Assembly (NCBI RefSeq): GCF_030272615.1
Contig: NC_081413.1
Location: 334,342,302 to 334,406,301 of the forward strand
Direction of reading: 5' to 3'
From: Cryptomeria japonica
Taxonomy: Eukaryota > Streptophyta > Pinopsida > Cupressales > Cupressaceae
Length of the DNA: 64,000 bases
In this document: in pieces, positions 61,690 through 64,000 of the stretch
Position numbering within the stretch: position 1 is the first letter of the stretch
Layout of the letters: each line of letters starts with the position of its first letter
Position numbers and translations under genes: made by a program
The notes under the pieces: generated by a model
The model's input: the letters and a program-made list of their open reading frames with translations, nothing else
What the model was told of the DNA's origin: nothing
The model's database searches: none

Positions 61690-62069
61690 AAAAAATTGGG
61701 CAATTTGAATCTACCTCCTACGCGGGATTGCAAGCAATGCCACAAATGCCTTCGACGCGGGTTTGATGTTCTTGGGGGTTGAAGTCGCCACGGACGCCTA
61801 CGCGGGAAATTTGCAATACAAATGAATTCCCCTCTTCTTTTTTTTAACTTATAATGGCCGTTGTTGTCAGAATTACGACGAACTCGAGCACTTTTTTGGA
61901 AAAAAGAAAATTCTCATTGCTAATGCCTTCTTCATTGAAACCAAATGGGAAATTTTCGTCGGAATTACGACGAATGCGGGCATTGTTTCAAAAAAAAAAT
62001 CAAATTTGGCCACAATATACCTTCTCCGTCGGAAATCTCAGTCGGAAATCTAGTCCAAATGTATTAGTG
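61690..62069. repeat. CACTA right terminal and subterminal repeats
   Basis: Contains CTACGCGGG/GACGCGGG words (61718, 61756, 61799), GAATTACGACGAA twice (61870, 61961), CGTCGGAAATCTCAGTCGGAAATC (62027-62050; two copies of GTCGGAAATC) and the terminal TAGTG at 62065-62069. Confidence 0.85.
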
Positions 62070-64000
62070 ATACCATAGCCACTAAAGAACACTCAAAATA
62101 TGAGTAAGATAGTAATCCTAGGAAAAGAACATTCAAGAAAGTAATATTTTGATAGGATATGGGCTATTAAAGAAAGCAGAGGATTTGACCAAAGGGTTAC
62201 AAAGGTACCCACCTCTGTCAAAAGGAGATGAGCACACGGGCTTGACACAGTAATTTCAGTATCAAAGATCAAACATAGTATACAAAGCTAGCAGTAAGGA
62301 GCAAAATCAGTGATTGAAGCTTTGTTACAGAGAAGAAAGCTTGTACACAATAAGCACATACCATAGAGAGTACAATAAACAATCCAATCACCATGGCAAT
62401 AAAATAGACAAAGGACACTATCAAAAGGGTATTATGACAACATTTGAGGTGTTAATCCTTGTCAAAGAATAGATAGCGAGCATGGTTTGAACATATCAAT
62501 GCCATTAGAGCAGCCAAAAGGCAATGTACAGGCAGATGTAGAACAGACAACTCAATAATTTATGTTATCAATGACAATTTAAGGTTCTAGCTTCATAAAG
62601 CCACAATCACAACTCTAAATAAAAAATATTGAGTGTTTATGAGCACAAAGATCAAAGCCAGTCCTTCAAAAGGACATTTATAGTAGTAAAGAGTAGTGAC
62701 CTCTAAGGTAAACTGCTAAGAGAAAACAAGACCTATGACTCTCGCAATCATGTATGATCGACTCTCACAGACCCTAGTAGTACAAAATGCAGCAGAGAGC
62801 AAATCTACAGTTTCAGACTTTCTAAAAGGAAAGAAATCATAAAATCATTGAACATGTGACAATATGGAAAGATAAAGGTCTCAGACATAAGCCTAGGTTA
62901 ACATTGATATCACAGTCATAGCAATAATGGAGAAGATCACAGTCAAAGAGCACAATGAATTTTGAAGATAAAAGGGGAGGCTAGATCCATAGCAAGTAAA
63001 GGCATATACAGTGCACATAAATATACATTCAAAGGCAGAGATCAAGGCCTTCTAGTCATCAATACCATTTTAACAATCTCATAATCCAATAAAAGGACAA
63101 CCATTAAAGTGTGGACCATCAACAAATACATGATGATTCCATTCACAGTAAGAAGGTAAAACTCAATAAAGATAGTCCTGTGATATGCACAAAAGTTAGT
63201 CTCAGACTACCCAAAGGAAGGACAATCACCCATGATCATAAATTCAGAAAAATTTGAAAGGATATATTAATATATTGATATCCTTAAGGTGAAACCCTAA
63301 TTCATATTACACTACTCCCAGATTTAGAGAAAAACCATACAAGGAGGATACCATTCATTATGAATGATGATCAAGTGCCAAAGGGATTACACAAAGATTT
63401 AAAGAAAGATAGAGATAATTATTACTGTGACATTATATAGTAACAATAGTCCTTAGTCTAGGGCAGTCAGCTACAGGACAAAAATGGAAGTAGTGAACAA
63501 CACACAAAGATTCTAAAGCAATACATCACAGTACCAAACCCCACAAAGGTCAGTGACAACACACACGAGCATCTCATGAGCTTTATGAATAGTCAAGGGC
63601 TTAAAAAATGCAGATGAAAGAATATTCATGTGTAAAGGAGTAGTATGAGATTTATGAATAGTCAAAGATTGATGGCAGGGATTCATGCCTCATGATATAG
63701 TCCTTTGAGCAACATTAGGACAGAGCTTCATTAAGGTCATACTCCAAAGATACAGTCTTAAAATCCTAATAATGACATTGCTAGAACCATAAAAGGATAT
63801 AATTCTACACTAGTTAGAGAAATAGCAGAGATGCATTTTAGTCCCAAGTCCCACCATGCATCTAAGGATTCAATCACACTCAAACCCTAGGTACAATCAG
63901 AGGGAGGATGCTAGAGCAGATTTATAAGAGATTAGTTCAATCAAACAAATCACAGTCTATAAGCACTTAGAGGCATGTTCCAAATCAACATCATAAATAG
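62070..64000. other. No gene seen; right flank of the CACTA insertion
   Basis: A-rich, CAGT/AAAGG-rich non-coding sequence continuous in character with 45880-46836, and similar in style to 31640-32670. No ORF above background. Confidence 0.5.

Larger units (their letters stand above)
46837..62069 (-). mobile_element. 15.2-kb CACTA (En/Spm) transposon carrying host gene sequence
   Basis: Left end CACTAGTACATTCAGAGC (46837), right end, read on the minus strand from 62069, CACTAATACATTTGGACT. The first 29 bases match at 23 positions, both ending in ATTTCCGAC. ATA flanks both ends (46834-46836, 62070-62072), the 3-bp duplication typical of CACTA. Subterminal GTCGGAAAT and AATTACGACGAA words occur inverted at both ends. 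A tnp2-type transposase lies inside on the minus strand, so 62069 is the 5' end in that sense. Content from that end: PPR fragment (antisense), CWC22 copy (sense), tnp2 N-terminal half, then RT-less gag-like units B and A on the plus strand. The missing tnp2 C-terminal half means it can now move only with outside transposase. Confidence 0.88.

Overview
The window looks like heterochromatic, gene-poor DNA of a seed plant, most plausibly a conifer. That is inference: plant-type MCM2 introns, UBN2-type Copia gag, plant CACTA (tnp2) transposase, PLS-type PPR repeats, very long LTRs and heavily decayed nested transposons. I found no complete, intact host gene. The only undamaged host-like coding sequence is the first two exons of a small membrane/secretory protein (minus strand, 4.43-4.68 kb) and a 242-codon PPR fragment (60.9-61.6 kb).

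Layout. 0-1.9 kb: decayed Ty3/gypsy gag-protease-RT. 2.05-3.43 kb: hAT-like non-autonomous element. 4.4-4.7 kb: the membrane-protein exons. 7.04-11.31 kb: a 4.27-kb solo LTR with a perfect 5-bp target duplication. 14.49-15.19 kb: 5'-truncated coding retroposon (copy D). 17.4-28.7 kb: overlapping remains of Ty3/gypsy LTRs, leaders and gag genes with no RT. 33.06-44.94 kb: an intron-containing MCM2 pseudogene. A 1.69-kb retroposon (copy C, 11-bp target duplication) splits one exon, and a full-length Ty1/copia element (37.76-43.91 kb, 5-bp duplication) sits in an intron. 46.84-62.07 kb: a 15.2-kb CACTA DNA transposon with terminal inverted repeats, a 3-bp duplication and inverted subterminal repeats. 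It carries the N-terminal half of tnp2, a decayed copy of the splicing factor CWC22, a PPR fragment and two RT-less gag-like coding units (A, B). 62.07-64 kb: the continuation of the flank that the CACTA element interrupted.

Two points stand out. First, the CACTA element has host gene sequence in its body; CWC22 lies directly upstream of and in line with the transposase. Second, four coding units (A, B, C, D) appear to share a plan of helical capsid-like domain, acidic linker and coiled coil, with no reverse transcriptase. C and D end in the same 3' sequence and have 11-13 bp target duplications typical of LINE-driven insertion, so they may be an ORF1-only retroposon family. Almost all stop codons in the pseudogenes and TEs are C-to-T (or G-to-A) changes of CAG, CAA, CGA or TGG, which fits decay by deamination of methylated cytosine.
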